Shown: in pieces, positions 24,739 through 33,186 of the stretch | Layout: every line of letters starts with the position of its first letter | Numbering within the stretch: the stretch's first letter is position 1 | Source: Streptomyces violens | GTDB taxonomy: Bacteria; Actinomycetota; Actinomycetes; Streptomycetales; Streptomycetaceae | Length of the DNA stretch: 64,000 nt | Reading direction: 5' to 3' | Assembly (NCBI RefSeq): GCF_000717745.1 | Contig: NZ_JOBH01000018.1 | Span: 62,001-126,000, forward strand | Notes under the pieces: generated by a model | What the model saw: only the letters and a program-made list of their open reading frames with translations | The model's database searches: none | What the model was told of the DNA's origin: nothing | Translations under genes and position numbers: made by a program

Positions 24739-25638
24739 TCACTTGACCGGAGTGAAGTCCCGGGCACCGATGTACTCGGGGCGCCGCACCGGGGCCGCGA
24801 AGGGCTCCACCGCGGCGTTCTCCACGCTGTTGAACACGATGAAGACGTTGCTCCGCGGGTACGGCGTGATGTTGTCGCCGGAGCCGTGCATGGCGTTGCA
24901 GTCGAACCACGTCGCCGAGCCCGCCTTGCCGGTGAACAGGCGGATGCCGTGCCGGTCGGCCAGCTTGGTCAGCGCCTCGTCGGTCGGGATCCCCGCGTCC
25001 TGCATCTGCAGGGACCGCTTGTAGTTGTCCTTGGGCGTCTCGCCCGCACAGCCCAGGAAGAACTTGTGCGAACCCGGCATGATCATCAGGCCGCCGTTGG
25101 TGTCGTAGTTCTCGGTCAGCGCGATCGAGATGGACACCGTGCGCATGTTCGGCAGGCCGTCCTCGGCGTGCCAGGTCTCGAAGTCCGAGTGCCAGTAGAA
25201 CCCGGACGCACCGAAGCCCGGCTTGACGTTGATCCGCGACTGGTGGACGTAGACGTCCGAGCCGAGGATCTGACGGGCGCGCCCTACCACGCGCGGGTCG
25301 GCGACCAGCTTGGCGAACACCTCGCTGATCTTGTGCACCTCGAACACGGACCGGACCTTGTCCGACTTCGCCTCGACGATCGAGCGCGGGTCGGCCTTGA
25401 CCTCCGGGTCATGGGTGAGCCGGTCCAGTTCGGCGCGGTACACCGCGACCTCGTCCGCCGTGATCAGTTCCTCGATGGCGAAGAAGCCGTCGCGTTCGAA
25501 GTCGCTCAGCTCGGACGGCTGGAACGGGCCTGCCGTGCCGGGCTGCGACCACACCACCGGGTCCTGCCGCGGGGTGATCACCTCGGTGGCCCCACGGGTC
25601 GGGTACAGGTCGGCGGTGCGCTCGGGTGCGGTGGTCAT
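24739..25638 (-). CDS. ectD: Ectoine hydroxylase (Fe(II)/2-oxoglutarate dioxygenase)
   Basis: A 299-residue PhyH-type dioxygenase from ATG 25638 after GAGGAAGG. It makes 5-hydroxyectoine from ectoine. The iron ligands are His and Asp in GFYWHSDFETWHAEDG, and the distal His in DCNAMHGSGDN. The signature VHQSRINVKPGFGASGFYWHSDFE and the C-terminal RPEYIGARDFTPVK are typical of EctD. It is last in the ectABCD order on the minus strand, so it is expressed with ectoine synthesis genes. Hydroxyectoine protects against salt and heat. Confidence 0.97.
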   Translation of the reverse strand: MTTAPERTADLYPTRGATEVITPRQDPVVWSQPGTAGPFQPSELSDFERDGFFAIEELITADEVAVYRAELDRLTHDPEVKADPRSIVEAKSDKVRSVFEVHKISEVFAKLVADPRVVGRARQILGSDVYVHQSRINVKPGFGASGFYWHSDFETWHAEDGLPNMRTVSISIALTENYDTNGGLMIMPGSHKFFLGCAGETPKDNYKRSLQMQDAGIPTDEALTKLADRHGIRLFTGKAGSATWFDCNAMHGSGDNITPYPRSNVFIVFNSVENAAVEPFAAPVRRPEYIGARDFTPVK

Positions 25639-25713
25639 GGTGTTGCCTTCCTCTCCTCTCGTACGTGCCTTCCTCAACTGCCGGACGGGGCAGCGGGCCT
25701 GATTCCAGCGGCG

Positions 25714-26118
25714 TCAGCTCGCCTCGGGCTCGGTGAGCAGCGGGTACACGCCGTTCTCGTCGTGGTCCTCGCGACCGGTGACCGGCGGATTGAAGACGCA
25801 CACGCAACGGAAGTCCGTCTTCGGCCGCAGGGTGTGCTTCTCGTGGCCGTTGAGCAGGTACATCGTGCCGGGCTCGATCCAGTGCTTCTCACCGGTCTCC
25901 CGGTTCTCGAGCTCTGCCTCGCCCTCTACGCACAGTACGGCCTCGATGTGGTTCGCGTACCACATGTCGGTCTCAGTGCCCGCGTAAAGGGTGGTCTCGT
26001 GCAGCGAGAAACCGACGCGCTCCTTGGCAAGCACGATGCGCTTGCTCTCCCAGGTCCCCGAAGCGGACTTGACGTGGCGGTCGGTGCCCTCGATGTCCTT
26101 GAACGAGCGAACGATCAC
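25714..26118 (-). CDS. ectC: L-ectoine synthase
   Basis: A 134-residue cupin from GTG 26118 ([20 protein letters not shown]), the usual start of the family; a TTG nine bases upstream would add three residues and lies too close to GAAAGG. It cyclises N-gamma-acetyl-diaminobutyrate to ectoine. Cupin marks are [39 protein letters not shown] and [26 protein letters not shown]. Its length is close to that of known EctC. A perfect 13-bp hairpin precedes it. Confidence 0.97.
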   Translation of the reverse strand: MIVRSFKDIEGTDRHVKSASGTWESKRIVLAKERVGFSLHETTLYAGTETDMWYANHIEAVLCVEGEAELENRETGEKHWIEPGTMYLLNGHEKHTLRPKTDFRCVCVFNPPVTGREDHDENGVYPLLTEPEAS

Positions 26119-26160
26119 GTGGTTCAAAACCTTTCTGTTCTGCGGGTGGTGAGATCCGCC

Positions 26161-26191
26161 GGGGCCGGCCGGCGGTCAGCCGGCCGGCCCC
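26161..26191 (-). promoter_or_regulatory. Perfect stem-loop between ectB and ectC
   Basis: Arms GGGGCCGGCCGGC and GCCGGCCGGCCCC enclose a five-base loop. It lies 13 bases past the ectB stop and well before ectC. As there is no U-run, it may be a partial terminator or an RNA-stability element that sets the ratio of EctAB to EctCD. Confidence 0.7.
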
Positions 26192-26203
26192 GTGCGCGTC
26201 GGG

Positions 26204-27472
26204 TCAGACGCAGTCGCGGACCGCGCGGGCGAGGGTGCGCAGCCCCTCGTCCAGCTCCTCGGGGGTGGTGGTGAGCGCCGGCAGCAGCTTGACGACCTCG
26301 CTCTCCGGCCCCGAAGTCTCGATCAGCAGGCCCAGCTCGAAGGCCCGCTTGGAGATCTTGTTCGCCAGGCTCTTGTCGGCGAACTCCATCCCCCAGACCA
26401 TGCCGCGGCCGCGGTAGTCCACACCCGCCCGCGGGTGCTCCTCGGCGATGGCACGCAGGTGCGATTCGATGATCTCACCGCGGGCGATGGTCTGCTTCTC
26501 CATCTGGCCGTCGGCCCAGTACGTGTCCAGGGTCGCGGCGGCGGTGACGAAGGCGGGGTTGTTGCCGCGGAAGGTGCCGTTGTGCTCGCCCGGCTCCCAG
26601 ACGTCCAGCTCCGGCTTGAAGAGCGTGAGCGCCAGCGGCAGGCCGTAGCCGCTGATGGACTTGGAGACGGTGACGATGTCCGGCACGATGCCAGCCTCCT
26701 CGAAGGAGAAGAAGGCACCCGTACGGCCGCATCCCATCTGGATGTCGTCCACGATGAGCAGCATGTCGCGGCGGTGGCACAGGTCGGCGAGGGCGCGCAG
26801 CCACTCGGGACGGGCGACGTTGATGCCGCCCTCGCCCTGGACCGTCTCGACGATCACGGCGGCGGGCTGGTTCAGGCCCGAGCCCTGGTCCTCCAGCAGC
26901 CGCTCGAACCACAGGAAGTCCGGGTAGCGGCCGTCGAGGTAGTGGTCGAAGGGCATCGGGGTGCCGTGCACCAGCGGGATGCCCGCGCCGGCCCGCTTGA
27001 ACGCGTTGCCGGTCACCGCGAGCGAGCCCAGCGACATGCCGTGGAAGGCGTTGGTGAAGGACACGATCGACTCGCGGCCCTTGACCTTACGGGCCAGCTT
27101 CAGCGCGGCCTCGACCGCGTTGGTGCCCGTCGGGCCCGGGAACATGACCTTGTAGGGCAGGTCACGCGGGCGCAGGATGACGTTCTGGAAGGACTCCAGG
27201 AACGCCCGCTTGGCCGTGGTGGACATGTCCAGGCCGTGGGTGACGCCGTCCCGCTCGATGTAGTCGATCAGCGCCCGTTTGAGTACCGGGTTGTTGTGGC
27301 CGTAGTTCAGCGACCCGGCGCCGGCGAAGAAGTCGAGGTAGGCGTGGCCGTCCTCGTCGTACATGCGGCTGCCCTGCGCCCGGTCGAAGACGGTGGGCCA
27401 GCCGCGGCAGTAGCTCCGCACCTCGGATTCGACGGTTTCGAAGACGCTCAGATCCGGCTGGGTGATGGTCAC
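26204..27472 (-). CDS. ectB: Diaminobutyrate--2-oxoglutarate aminotransferase
   Basis: A 422-residue class III aminotransferase from GTG 27472 with AGGAG eight bases upstream; the reading frame continues further but only as low-complexity sequence. It converts aspartate semialdehyde to L-2,4-diaminobutyrate with glutamate. Signatures are SEVRSYCRGWP, FFAGAGSLNYGHNNP, PGPTGTNAVEAALKLARK, DDIQMGCGRTGAFFSFEEAGI and the PLP Lys in IVTVSKSISGYGLP. These are specific to EctB. Its length matches the family. Confidence 0.97.
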   Translation of the reverse strand: MTITQPDLSVFETVESEVRSYCRGWPTVFDRAQGSRMYDEDGHAYLDFFAGAGSLNYGHNNPVLKRALIDYIERDGVTHGLDMSTTAKRAFLESFQNVILRPRDLPYKVMFPGPTGTNAVEAALKLARKVKGRESIVSFTNAFHGMSLGSLAVTGNAFKRAGAGIPLVHGTPMPFDHYLDGRYPDFLWFERLLEDQGSGLNQPAAVIVETVQGEGGINVARPEWLRALADLCHRRDMLLIVDDIQMGCGRTGAFFSFEEAGIVPDIVTVSKSISGYGLPLALTLFKPELDVWEPGEHNGTFRGNNPAFVTAAATLDTYWADGQMEKQTIARGEIIESHLRAIAEEHPRAGVDYRGRGMVWGMEFADKSLANKISKRAFELGLLIETSGPESEVVKLLPALTTTPEELDEGLRTLARAVRDCV

Positions 27473-27522
27473 AGCATGCTCCTGGGAGATGTGGGGTGTG
27501 ACAGAAGGGGGGAAGTCTTGGG

Positions 27523-27557
27523 GTGCGCTCTGCGCACTGGACGTGCGCTCAGCGCAC
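27523..27557. promoter_or_regulatory. Two tandem 15-bp palindromes at the ectA/ectB junction
   Basis: GTGCGCTCTGCGCAC (27523-27537) and GTGCGCTCAGCGCAC (27543-27557) are arranged with a 20-base period. The second contains the last codons and stop of ectA. They may fold in RNA or bind a regulator. On the minus strand they lie downstream of ectA and before ectB. Confidence 0.65.
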
Positions 27558-28115
27558 TGGCTGGGCAGGGGCGGCGAAGGGGCCGATGTCGTGCAGCACC
27601 TCCGGCTCGTGGCCCTCCTCGGGGAACAGCCCGGCGTCGAAGAGGACCTCGCGCTCCACGGAGGCGCCGTGGCGCTCGGCGAAGGAGGCGAAGAGCCGGT
27701 TCGATGCGGTGTTGTCGGGCGAGATCGTGGTCTCGAGGCGAGTGATGCCCTGCTCCTGCGCGACGCGGCCGGCGAGGCCGTCCAGGAGAGCTGCGGCCAG
27801 CCCGCGGCCACGGTGCGCGTCGTCGACGGCGACCTGCCATACGACGAGGGTCTCCGGGCGGGCGGGGCGGATGTAGCCGGTGATGAAGGCGGCCGTCTCG
27901 CCCTTCGCGTCGCGGGCGACGACGGAGGTGGCGGCGAAGTCACGACACCACAGCAGGTAGCTGTAGGAGGAGTTCAGGTCCAGCGTGCGGGAGTCCCGGG
28001 CTATGCGCCAGATGGCGGCCCCGTCCTCCACTCGCGGGGCATCGAGCTTGAAGCCCTCCGGCATTTCTCTGAATTCGCTTCGGGCACGTGCAAGGTCTGC
28101 TTGTGCGGCGGTCAT
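27549..28115 (-). CDS. ectA: L-2,4-diaminobutyrate N-acetyltransferase
   Basis: A 188-residue GNAT enzyme, first gene of ectABCD. It acetylates the gamma-amino group of diaminobutyrate. Family marks are LDAPRVEDGAAIWRIARDSRTLDLNSSYSYLLWCRDFAATSVVA, GFITGYIRP-like TGYIRPARPETLVVWQVAV, DDAHRGRGLAAALLDGL and LETTISPDNTASNRLF. ATG 28115 lacks a strong ribosome-binding site, as its leader is unusually AT-rich. The operon order A-B-C-D equals that known in Streptomyces. Confidence 0.97.
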   Translation of the reverse strand: MTAAQADLARARSEFREMPEGFKLDAPRVEDGAAIWRIARDSRTLDLNSSYSYLLWCRDFAATSVVARDAKGETAAFITGYIRPARPETLVVWQVAVDDAHRGRGLAAALLDGLAGRVAQEQGITRLETTISPDNTASNRLFASFAERHGASVEREVLFDAGLFPEEGHEPEVLHDIGPFAAPAQPVR

Positions 28116-28261
28116 GCGAATTAAATTTACCGAGGGAAATTCGAAATTGCATCGCGGGCTGGGGTTACGGAGACGGGGGGTTCTGTGTTATCGCGCGGGG
28201 GCGCACGGGCGCACGGAAGACCCTTGGGATGTCTTGGTTTGCCCGGAAAATACGGGGCAAA
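28116..28261. promoter_or_regulatory. AT-rich promoter region of ectABCD and neighbouring inverted repeat; part of a 410-bp intergenic gap
   Basis: The 40 bases directly upstream of ectA are extremely AT-rich for this genome and contain AATTT/AAATT inverted words and AATTCGAAATT. A second inverted repeat, TTTGCCC..GGGCAAA, lies at 28238-28261. The remaining part of the gap to 28525 holds no gene. These are candidate osmotic-control sites for ectA and possibly for the divergent amidohydrolase. Exact promoter boxes could not be assigned. Confidence 0.45.
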
Positions 28262-28525
28262 TCTGTCCGACTGTGGGGTCGGTCACATGTGCGTAACGGC
28301 CGCGAGATCCGTCCGAATTACGGGACTTGCGGGTCACCCGAATCGACGCGTTTGAGCTGCGGAAAAGCGGGCAGAAGAATACGGGAAGCTGCGCACCTGA
28401 AGAATTGGCAATTCTCTGGTAACAGGTGTACAGCAAGGAAAGCCCGGAGCGCCATGGGGTTTCCGGGATTCTTCCCCGCCGACCGTCCCGTCCAGCGGTT
28501 CACGCGCGGCTCGTACAGTGCGTGC

Positions 28526-29617
28526 ATGAGCGATAGCGCGGTGCTGCACATCAAGGGGAGGGTCCTGGCCGGGCCGGACGACGTACGGGACGGCCTGTGG
28601 GTCGTCGGCGGACGCGTCAGCTACGAGCGGCCGGCCGGGGCGCGGGACGTCACCACCATCGAGGGCTGGGCGCTGCCGGGCCTGGTCGACGCCCACTGTC
28701 ACGTGGGCCTGGGCGCGCACGGCGCGGTCGACAAGGCGACCAGCGAGAAGCAGGCGCTCACCGACCGCGAGGCGGGCACGCTGCTGATCCGCGACGCCGG
28801 GTCGCCCGCGGACACCCGCTGGGTCGACGACCGGGAGGACCTGCCGCGGATCATCCGCGCCGGCCGGCACATCGCGCGCACCCGTCGCTACATCCGCAAC
28901 TTCGCGCACGAGATCGAGCCCGAGGACCTGGTGGCGTACGTCGCCCAGGAGGCGAAGCGGGGCGACGGCTGGGTCAAGCTCGTCGGCGACTGGATCGACC
29001 GGGAGACGGGCGACCTGGCGGCCTGCTGGCCGCGTGGCGCGGTCGAGGCCGCGATCGCGGAGGCGCACCGGCTGGGGGCACGCGTCACGGCCCACTGCTT
29101 CGCCGAGGAGTCCCTCGCGCCCCTCGTGGAGGCGGGCATCGACTGCATCGAGCACGCCACGGGCCTGACCGAGGAGACCATTCCGCTCTTCGCCGAGCGC
29201 GGCGTCGCGATCGTCCCGACGCTGGTGAACATCGCGACCTTCCCGCAGCTGGCGGCCGGCGGCGATGAGAAGTACCCGCGCTGGGCCGACCACATGCGGC
29301 GGCTGCACGAGCGGCGCTACGACACGGTACGGGCGGCGTACGACGCGGGTGTGCCGGTGTATGTCGGTACGGACGCGGGTGGGTCGCTCGCGCATGGGCT
29401 CGTCGCCCAGGAGGTGGGGGAGCTGGTCAAGGCCGGTATCCCGGCCCTGGAGGCGTTGTCGGCGACGGCGTGGGGCGCCCGGGAGTGGCTCGGGCGGCCC
29501 GGGCTCACGGAGGGCGCCCCCGCCGACCTGGTGGTGTACGAGGCGGATCCTCGGGAAGACGTACGCGTGCTCGGTACGCCGCGGCGGGTGATTCTGCGGG
29601 GGCGGGTGGTCAGCTGA
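28526..29617 (+). CDS. Amidohydrolase-family metal-dependent hydrolase
   Basis: A 363-residue protein from ATG 28526. It has the composite-domain strand LHIKGRVLAGPDDVRDGLWVVGGRV, metal motif LPGLVDAHCHVGLG (HxH), further His in ARVTAHCFAEESLAPLVEAG and IEHATGLTEETIP, and the Asp in VYVGTDAGGSLAHGL. The end TEGAPADLVVYEADPRED is typical of amidohydrolases such as imidazolonepropionase-like or prolidase-type members. The metal-bridging Lys position is WVKLVGDW. The substrate is not determined. It is divergent from ectA, with 410 bp between them. Confidence 0.85.
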   Translation: MSDSAVLHIKGRVLAGPDDVRDGLWVVGGRVSYERPAGARDVTTIEGWALPGLVDAHCHVGLGAHGAVDKATSEKQALTDREAGTLLIRDAGSPADTRWVDDREDLPRIIRAGRHIARTRRYIRNFAHEIEPEDLVAYVAQEAKRGDGWVKLVGDWIDRETGDLAACWPRGAVEAAIAEAHRLGARVTAHCFAEESLAPLVEAGIDCIEHATGLTEETIPLFAERGVAIVPTLVNIATFPQLAAGGDEKYPRWADHMRRLHERRYDTVRAAYDAGVPVYVGTDAGGSLAHGLVAQEVGELVKAGIPALEALSATAWGAREWLGRPGLTEGAPADLVVYEADPREDVRVLGTPRRVILRGRVVS

Positions 29618-29667
29618 GCGCCGCGGGGGTTTCTGCCGGTGGCACCCCGCGGCGCCGTCGTGGCCGG

Positions 29668-29702
29668 TCGCGCAGTTCCCCGAGCCCCGGAGGGACGGGC
29701 GC
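29668..29702. repeat. Streptomyces-type CGCAGTTCCCCG intergenic repeat
   Basis: TCGCGCAGTTCCCCGAGCCC followed by a short complementary GGAGGGACGGGC. The same word begins the repeat at 63361-63396. It lies between two convergent genes and probably acts as a terminator. Confidence 0.55.
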
Positions 29703-30725
29703 TTACGCGCCGTCCCTCCGGGCGCTGCGCGCCATCCAGGCCGCGACCAGGGCGCCCGAGATGTTGTGCCACACCGAGAACACCGCTGCCGGGAGGGCCG
29801 CTGCCGGGCTGAAGTGGGCCGTGGCCAGGGAGGCGGCCAGGCCGGAGTTCTGCATGCCGACCTCGAAGGCCATGGCGCGGCTCGCCGGGCGGCCCAGGCG
29901 GGCCAGGGCGCCCGCGCCGTAGCCGAGTGCCAGGCCGAGGCCGTTGTGGAGGACCACCGCGAGCAGCACCAGCGCCGCCGCGTCCTTGATCCGGTCCGCG
30001 CTGCCCGCCACCACGACCAGCACGATCACCGCGATGGTCAGCGCGGAGAGCCAGGGGAGGGCCTTCAGCAGCTTGTCGATGAAGCGCCCGGCGACCAGCC
30101 GGACCAGGAGACCGGCGAAGACCGGCAGCAGGACGGTCTTGAGGATGTCCGTGACCATGACACCGGCGTCCACATGCATGAACTGTCCGGCGAGCAGGTA
30201 GGTCAGGGGCGGGGTCACGAAGGGGGCGACCACGGTGGAGACCGTGGCCACCGAGACGGACAGGGCGACGTCGCCGCGCGCCAGGTAGGTCACGACGTTG
30301 GAGGCCGTACCGCTCGGGGCGCAGCCGACCAGGATCACGCCGGCCGCCAGCGCGGGCGGCAGGTCCAGCACGGTGGCCACCAGCCAGCCGAGGCCCGGCA
30401 TGATCACGTAATGCGCGACCAGGCCGAGCCCGACCGCCCACGGCCGCTTGGCGACCGCGGCGAAGTCCGGGACCGTGAGCGTGAGGCCCATCGAGAACAT
30501 CACGACACCGAGCAGCCAGGGCACGGACGGGGCCCAGCCGGTGAAGTGCGACGGCCAGAACAGGCCGATCAGCCCGGCCACGATCACGAGCAGCGGGAAG
30601 ATCGTCACGGCGCGTCGCGCGGCGCGGTCGGACGCGGGGAGGTCACCGGTGCCCGGCGCGTGCGGCGCGGCGGGTGCGGGCCCCTCGGGCGCCGCGGCCT
30701 TCTGATTCGTCTGCTCGTTCGTCAC
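29703..30725 (-). CDS. Bile acid:sodium symporter (BASS)-family transporter
   Basis: A 340-residue integral membrane protein with an N-terminal polar tail (residues 1-38) and about nine hydrophobic segments. Family marks are MFSMGLTLTVPDFAAVAKRPWAVGLGLVAHYVIMPGLGW, the sodium-site motif ILVGCAPSGTASNVVTYLARGDVALSVSVATVSTVVAP, and EVGMQNSGLAASLA. BASS proteins couple Na+ to organic anion uptake (bile acids, pantoate, 2-keto acids). The substrate is unknown. Downstream is a convergent amidohydrolase. Confidence 0.92.
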   Translation of the reverse strand: MTNEQTNQKAAAPEGPAPAAPHAPGTGDLPASDRAARRAVTIFPLLVIVAGLIGLFWPSHFTGWAPSVPWLLGVVMFSMGLTLTVPDFAAVAKRPWAVGLGLVAHYVIMPGLGWLVATVLDLPPALAAGVILVGCAPSGTASNVVTYLARGDVALSVSVATVSTVVAPFVTPPLTYLLAGQFMHVDAGVMVTDILKTVLLPVFAGLLVRLVAGRFIDKLLKALPWLSALTIAVIVLVVVAGSADRIKDAAALVLLAVVLHNGLGLALGYGAGALARLGRPASRAMAFEVGMQNSGLAASLATAHFSPAAALPAAVFSVWHNISGALVAAWMARSARRDGA

Positions 30726-30798
30726 CTCGGCACCTTACGGCGATCTTAGGTGCCTCGGGCAACGCTGTTCCGGATGATGGACGGCCCTCGGACCGTCC

Positions 30799-31836
30799 TC
30801 AGACCGCCTTCCCCAGGGCCGTCACGAAGCGGTCGGTGGTGTTCCGGTCCCGCACCGCCAGCCGCAGCCACTCGGCGCCCAGCCCCGGGAACGTATCGCC
30901 CCGCCGGACCGCGAAGCCCAGCTCCCGCAGCCGCTCCCGTACACCCGCCGCGTCCGGCAGGCGGATCAGCACGAACGGCCCCTCGGCCGGACGTGCCACC
31001 GTGATCTGCGGGAACTCGCCCAGCCGCGCGATCAGGTACTGGCGGTCGGCGGCGATCTCCCCGGCCGCCGCCTCGGCCTCCGCGAGCGCCGCCGGCTCGC
31101 AGCACGCCTCGGCCGCGGTGAGCGCGGGGGAGGAGACCGGCCACAGCGGCTGGACCCGCTCCAGCGCCTCGATGATCTCCGGGCCCGCCAGCACGTACCC
31201 GATGCGCAGCCCGGCCAGCCCCCAGGTCTTGGTGAGGCTGCGCAGCACCACCAGGCCCGGCAGGTCCGTGCGGGAGGCCAGCGACTCCGCCTCGCCCGGC
31301 ACCGCGTCCATGAACGCCTCGTCGACGACCAGCGTGCGGCCCGGCCGCGCCAGCGCCGCCACGGTCTCCGCGGGGTGCAGCACGGAGGTGGGGTTGGTCG
31401 GGTTGCCGACCACCACCAGGTCCGCGTCGTCCGGTACCGCCTCCGGAGTCAGCCGGAAGCCGTCCTCTTCGGACAGCAGCACCCGGTGCACTTCGTGCCC
31501 GGCGTCCCGCAGGGCCGCCTCCGGCTCGGTGAACTGCGGATGCACCACGACCGGGCGCGTGGCGCGCACGGCCCGCGCGAGCAGCACGAACGCCTCCGCG
31601 GCGCCGGCCGTCAGCAGTACCCGGGAGGCCGGCAGGCCGTGCCGGGCGGCGACCGCTGCGCGCGCCGCCGTGCCGTCCGGGTACGCGGCCAGCCCGTCCA
31701 GCGACGCGGCGATCCGGGCCTTGAGCCAGGCCGGCGGGGTGCCCGTACGGACGTTGACGGCCAGGTCGGTCAGGCCGGCCGCGGCGCCGCGTACCTCGGC
31801 GTCCCCGTGGTGGCGAAGGTCGGGCAGGGTGGTCAC
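30799..31836 (-). CDS. cobC: CobC-like PLP enzyme (threonine-phosphate decarboxylase / histidinol-phosphate aminotransferase type)
   Basis: A 345-residue fold-type I PLP protein. Marks are HGDAEVRGAAAGLTDLAVNVRTGTPP, LTAGAAEAFVLLARAV, VVVGNPTNPTSVLHP, VVDEAFMDAVPGE and the PLP Lys in LRSLTKTWGLAGLRIGYVLA. Actinobacterial homologues (Rv2231c type) fused or adjacent to cobalamin genes are assigned to aminopropanol-phosphate supply for the nucleotide loop. It overlaps the upstream CbiG-C gene by four bases (ATGA), so they are co-transcribed. A general aminotransferase function remains possible. Confidence 0.85.
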   Translation of the reverse strand: MTTLPDLRHHGDAEVRGAAAGLTDLAVNVRTGTPPAWLKARIAASLDGLAAYPDGTAARAAVAARHGLPASRVLLTAGAAEAFVLLARAVRATRPVVVHPQFTEPEAALRDAGHEVHRVLLSEEDGFRLTPEAVPDDADLVVVGNPTNPTSVLHPAETVAALARPGRTLVVDEAFMDAVPGEAESLASRTDLPGLVVLRSLTKTWGLAGLRIGYVLAGPEIIEALERVQPLWPVSSPALTAAEACCEPAALAEAEAAAGEIAADRQYLIARLGEFPQITVARPAEGPFVLIRLPDAAGVRERLRELGFAVRRGDTFPGLGAEWLRLAVRDRNTTDRFVTALGKAV

Positions 31837-32366
31837 GGCGTCTCCTCGTGCGTGCGTACGGTCTGCTGTGTTCGTACGGTCGGCTGCGTGCTGCTGTCGT
31901 GGGGTGCGGGGCGGCGGGCGATCGCACAGGTGGCCCGGGCCGCGCCACCGTCCGGAGGCACGGACTTCCGTTTGGGCACGGCCAGCGTGCCGCCAGGACC
32001 CGCCGCGGCCAGCGCGGCGGCCTCGGCGACGGACGGCGTCCCGGCGGCGGCCAGCACCGCGCCCGAGGGATGCGGCACCGGTACGGAAGCCAGCACGGCG
32101 GCCGGGTACGCCAGCAGCTCCACGCCCAGCAGCGCCGCGGCGGCCCGCAGTCCCGGTTCCTGGGCCCTGGCGTCCAGGGTGGCCAGCGCGCGCACCGCGG
32201 CGAGCGGCAGCCCGGCCTCCGCGAGCACACCCCTGACCAGCGCCGTCAGCTCCTCCGCCGGTACTCCGGGCCGTGCGCCGATACCCACCACCAGGTCCCG
32301 CTGCGGTCCTCGCACGGCACGCTCAGCAGGCACGGCGGGTCCTTTCGGCAGGGCGGAGCCGGACAT
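31833..32366 (-). CDS. CobE/CbiG C-terminal-domain cobalamin biosynthesis protein
   Basis: A 177-residue protein. The core LVVGIGARPGVPAEELTALVRGVLAEAGLPLAAVRALATLDARAQEPGLRAAAALLGVELLAYPAAVLASVPVP and GTPSVAEAAALAAAGPGG is the CbiG C-terminal/CobE domain, which in CbiG assists opening of the precorrin-5A lactone ring. Residues 130-177 are an extra basic tail. The N-terminal part of CbiG is absent, as in stand-alone CobE. It couples to cobC (ATGA). It is divergent from the ZIP gene, with an 86-bp gap holding an inverted repeat. Confidence 0.8.
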   Translation of the reverse strand: MSGSALPKGPAVPAERAVRGPQRDLVVGIGARPGVPAEELTALVRGVLAEAGLPLAAVRALATLDARAQEPGLRAAAALLGVELLAYPAAVLASVPVPHPSGAVLAAAGTPSVAEAAALAAAGPGGTLAVPKRKSVPPDGGAARATCAIARRPAPHDSSTQPTVRTQQTVRTHEETP

Positions 32367-32399
32367 GCGGGACCGGCCGGGGATCAGTAAGCAGGTGAC

Positions 32400-32425
32400 A
32401 CGGGTACCGGCACCGGTACACCCGT
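32400..32425. promoter_or_regulatory. Inverted repeat in the cobE-ZIP divergent promoter region
   Basis: Arms ACGGGT and ACCCGT with inner ACCGG/CCGGT pairing, 26 bases overall. It lies midway between the divergent CbiG-C and ZIP genes and resembles neither the Zur nor the Nur consensus. A metal-responsive operator is possible. Nothing else was seen in this gap. Confidence 0.4.
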
Positions 32426-32452
32426 GGGCACGGCGGCGGAAGGGGCGAGACA

Positions 32453-33181
32453 GTGCCTGTGGTCATCGCGGTCGGCGCGTTCCTGATGACCCTCGTCGGC
32501 GGCTGGGTGGCCCACCGGGTCACCGACCGCCGCCACCTCATCCTCGGCCTCGCCGGCGGCCTGATGCTGGGCGTCGTCGGCCTCGACCTGCTGCCGGAGG
32601 CCCTGGAGGCGGCCGATGTGCAGCTCCTCGGCGTCCCCGCGGCGCTGCTCTGCTTCGTGCTGGGCTTCCTGGCCGCGCACGCCGCCGAACGGCTGCTGGC
32701 CGTACGGAAGGCCGCGCACGGCATGGACCCGGAGGAGCGCGTCCCGCAGGTGGGGCTGACGGCGGCGGCCGCGATGGTCGTGCACAGCCTGATGGACGGC
32801 TTCGCGATCGGCGCGGCCTACCAGGTCGGCAGGGAGATGGCGGTGGCCGTGGCGCTCGCCGTGATCGCCCACGACTTCGCCGACGGCTTCAACACGTACA
32901 CCATCGCCAGCCTCTATGGGAACGCCCGGCGCAAGGCGCTGCTGCTGCTCGGCGCGGACGCGGTGGCGCCACTCGCCGGCGCGGCGATCACGCTGGCCGT
33001 CACCCTGCCGGAGCAGCCGCTCGGGTTTTACCTGGGCTTCTTCGGCGGCGTCCTGCTCTACCTCGCGACCTCCGACATCCTGCCGGAGGCCCACCACGAC
33101 CACCCCGCGCTGTCGACGCTGGGCTGTACGGCCGCCGGCGTGGGCTTCATGTGGCTGGTGGTGGGCCTGTCGGGCGGCTGA
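32453..33181 (+). CDS. ZIP-family divalent metal transporter
   Basis: A 242-residue protein from GTG 32453 with eight hydrophobic segments. ZIP metal motifs are HSLMDGFAIG (helix 4) and HDFADGFNTY (helix 5), with a late LPEAHHDHPALS. ZIP proteins import Zn, Fe, Mn or Co. It is the only plus-strand gene within the minus-strand cobalamin block, so cobalt import is a reasonable guess, as some ZupT proteins carry cobalt. Specificity is not visible in the sequence. It ends six bases before the convergent cobB stop. Confidence 0.88.
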   Translation: MPVVIAVGAFLMTLVGGWVAHRVTDRRHLILGLAGGLMLGVVGLDLLPEALEAADVQLLGVPAALLCFVLGFLAAHAAERLLAVRKAAHGMDPEERVPQVGLTAAAAMVVHSLMDGFAIGAAYQVGREMAVAVALAVIAHDFADGFNTYTIASLYGNARRKALLLLGADAVAPLAGAAITLAVTLPEQPLGFYLGFFGGVLLYLATSDILPEAHHDHPALSTLGCTAAGVGFMWLVVGLSGG

Positions 33182-33186
33182 GGCCA

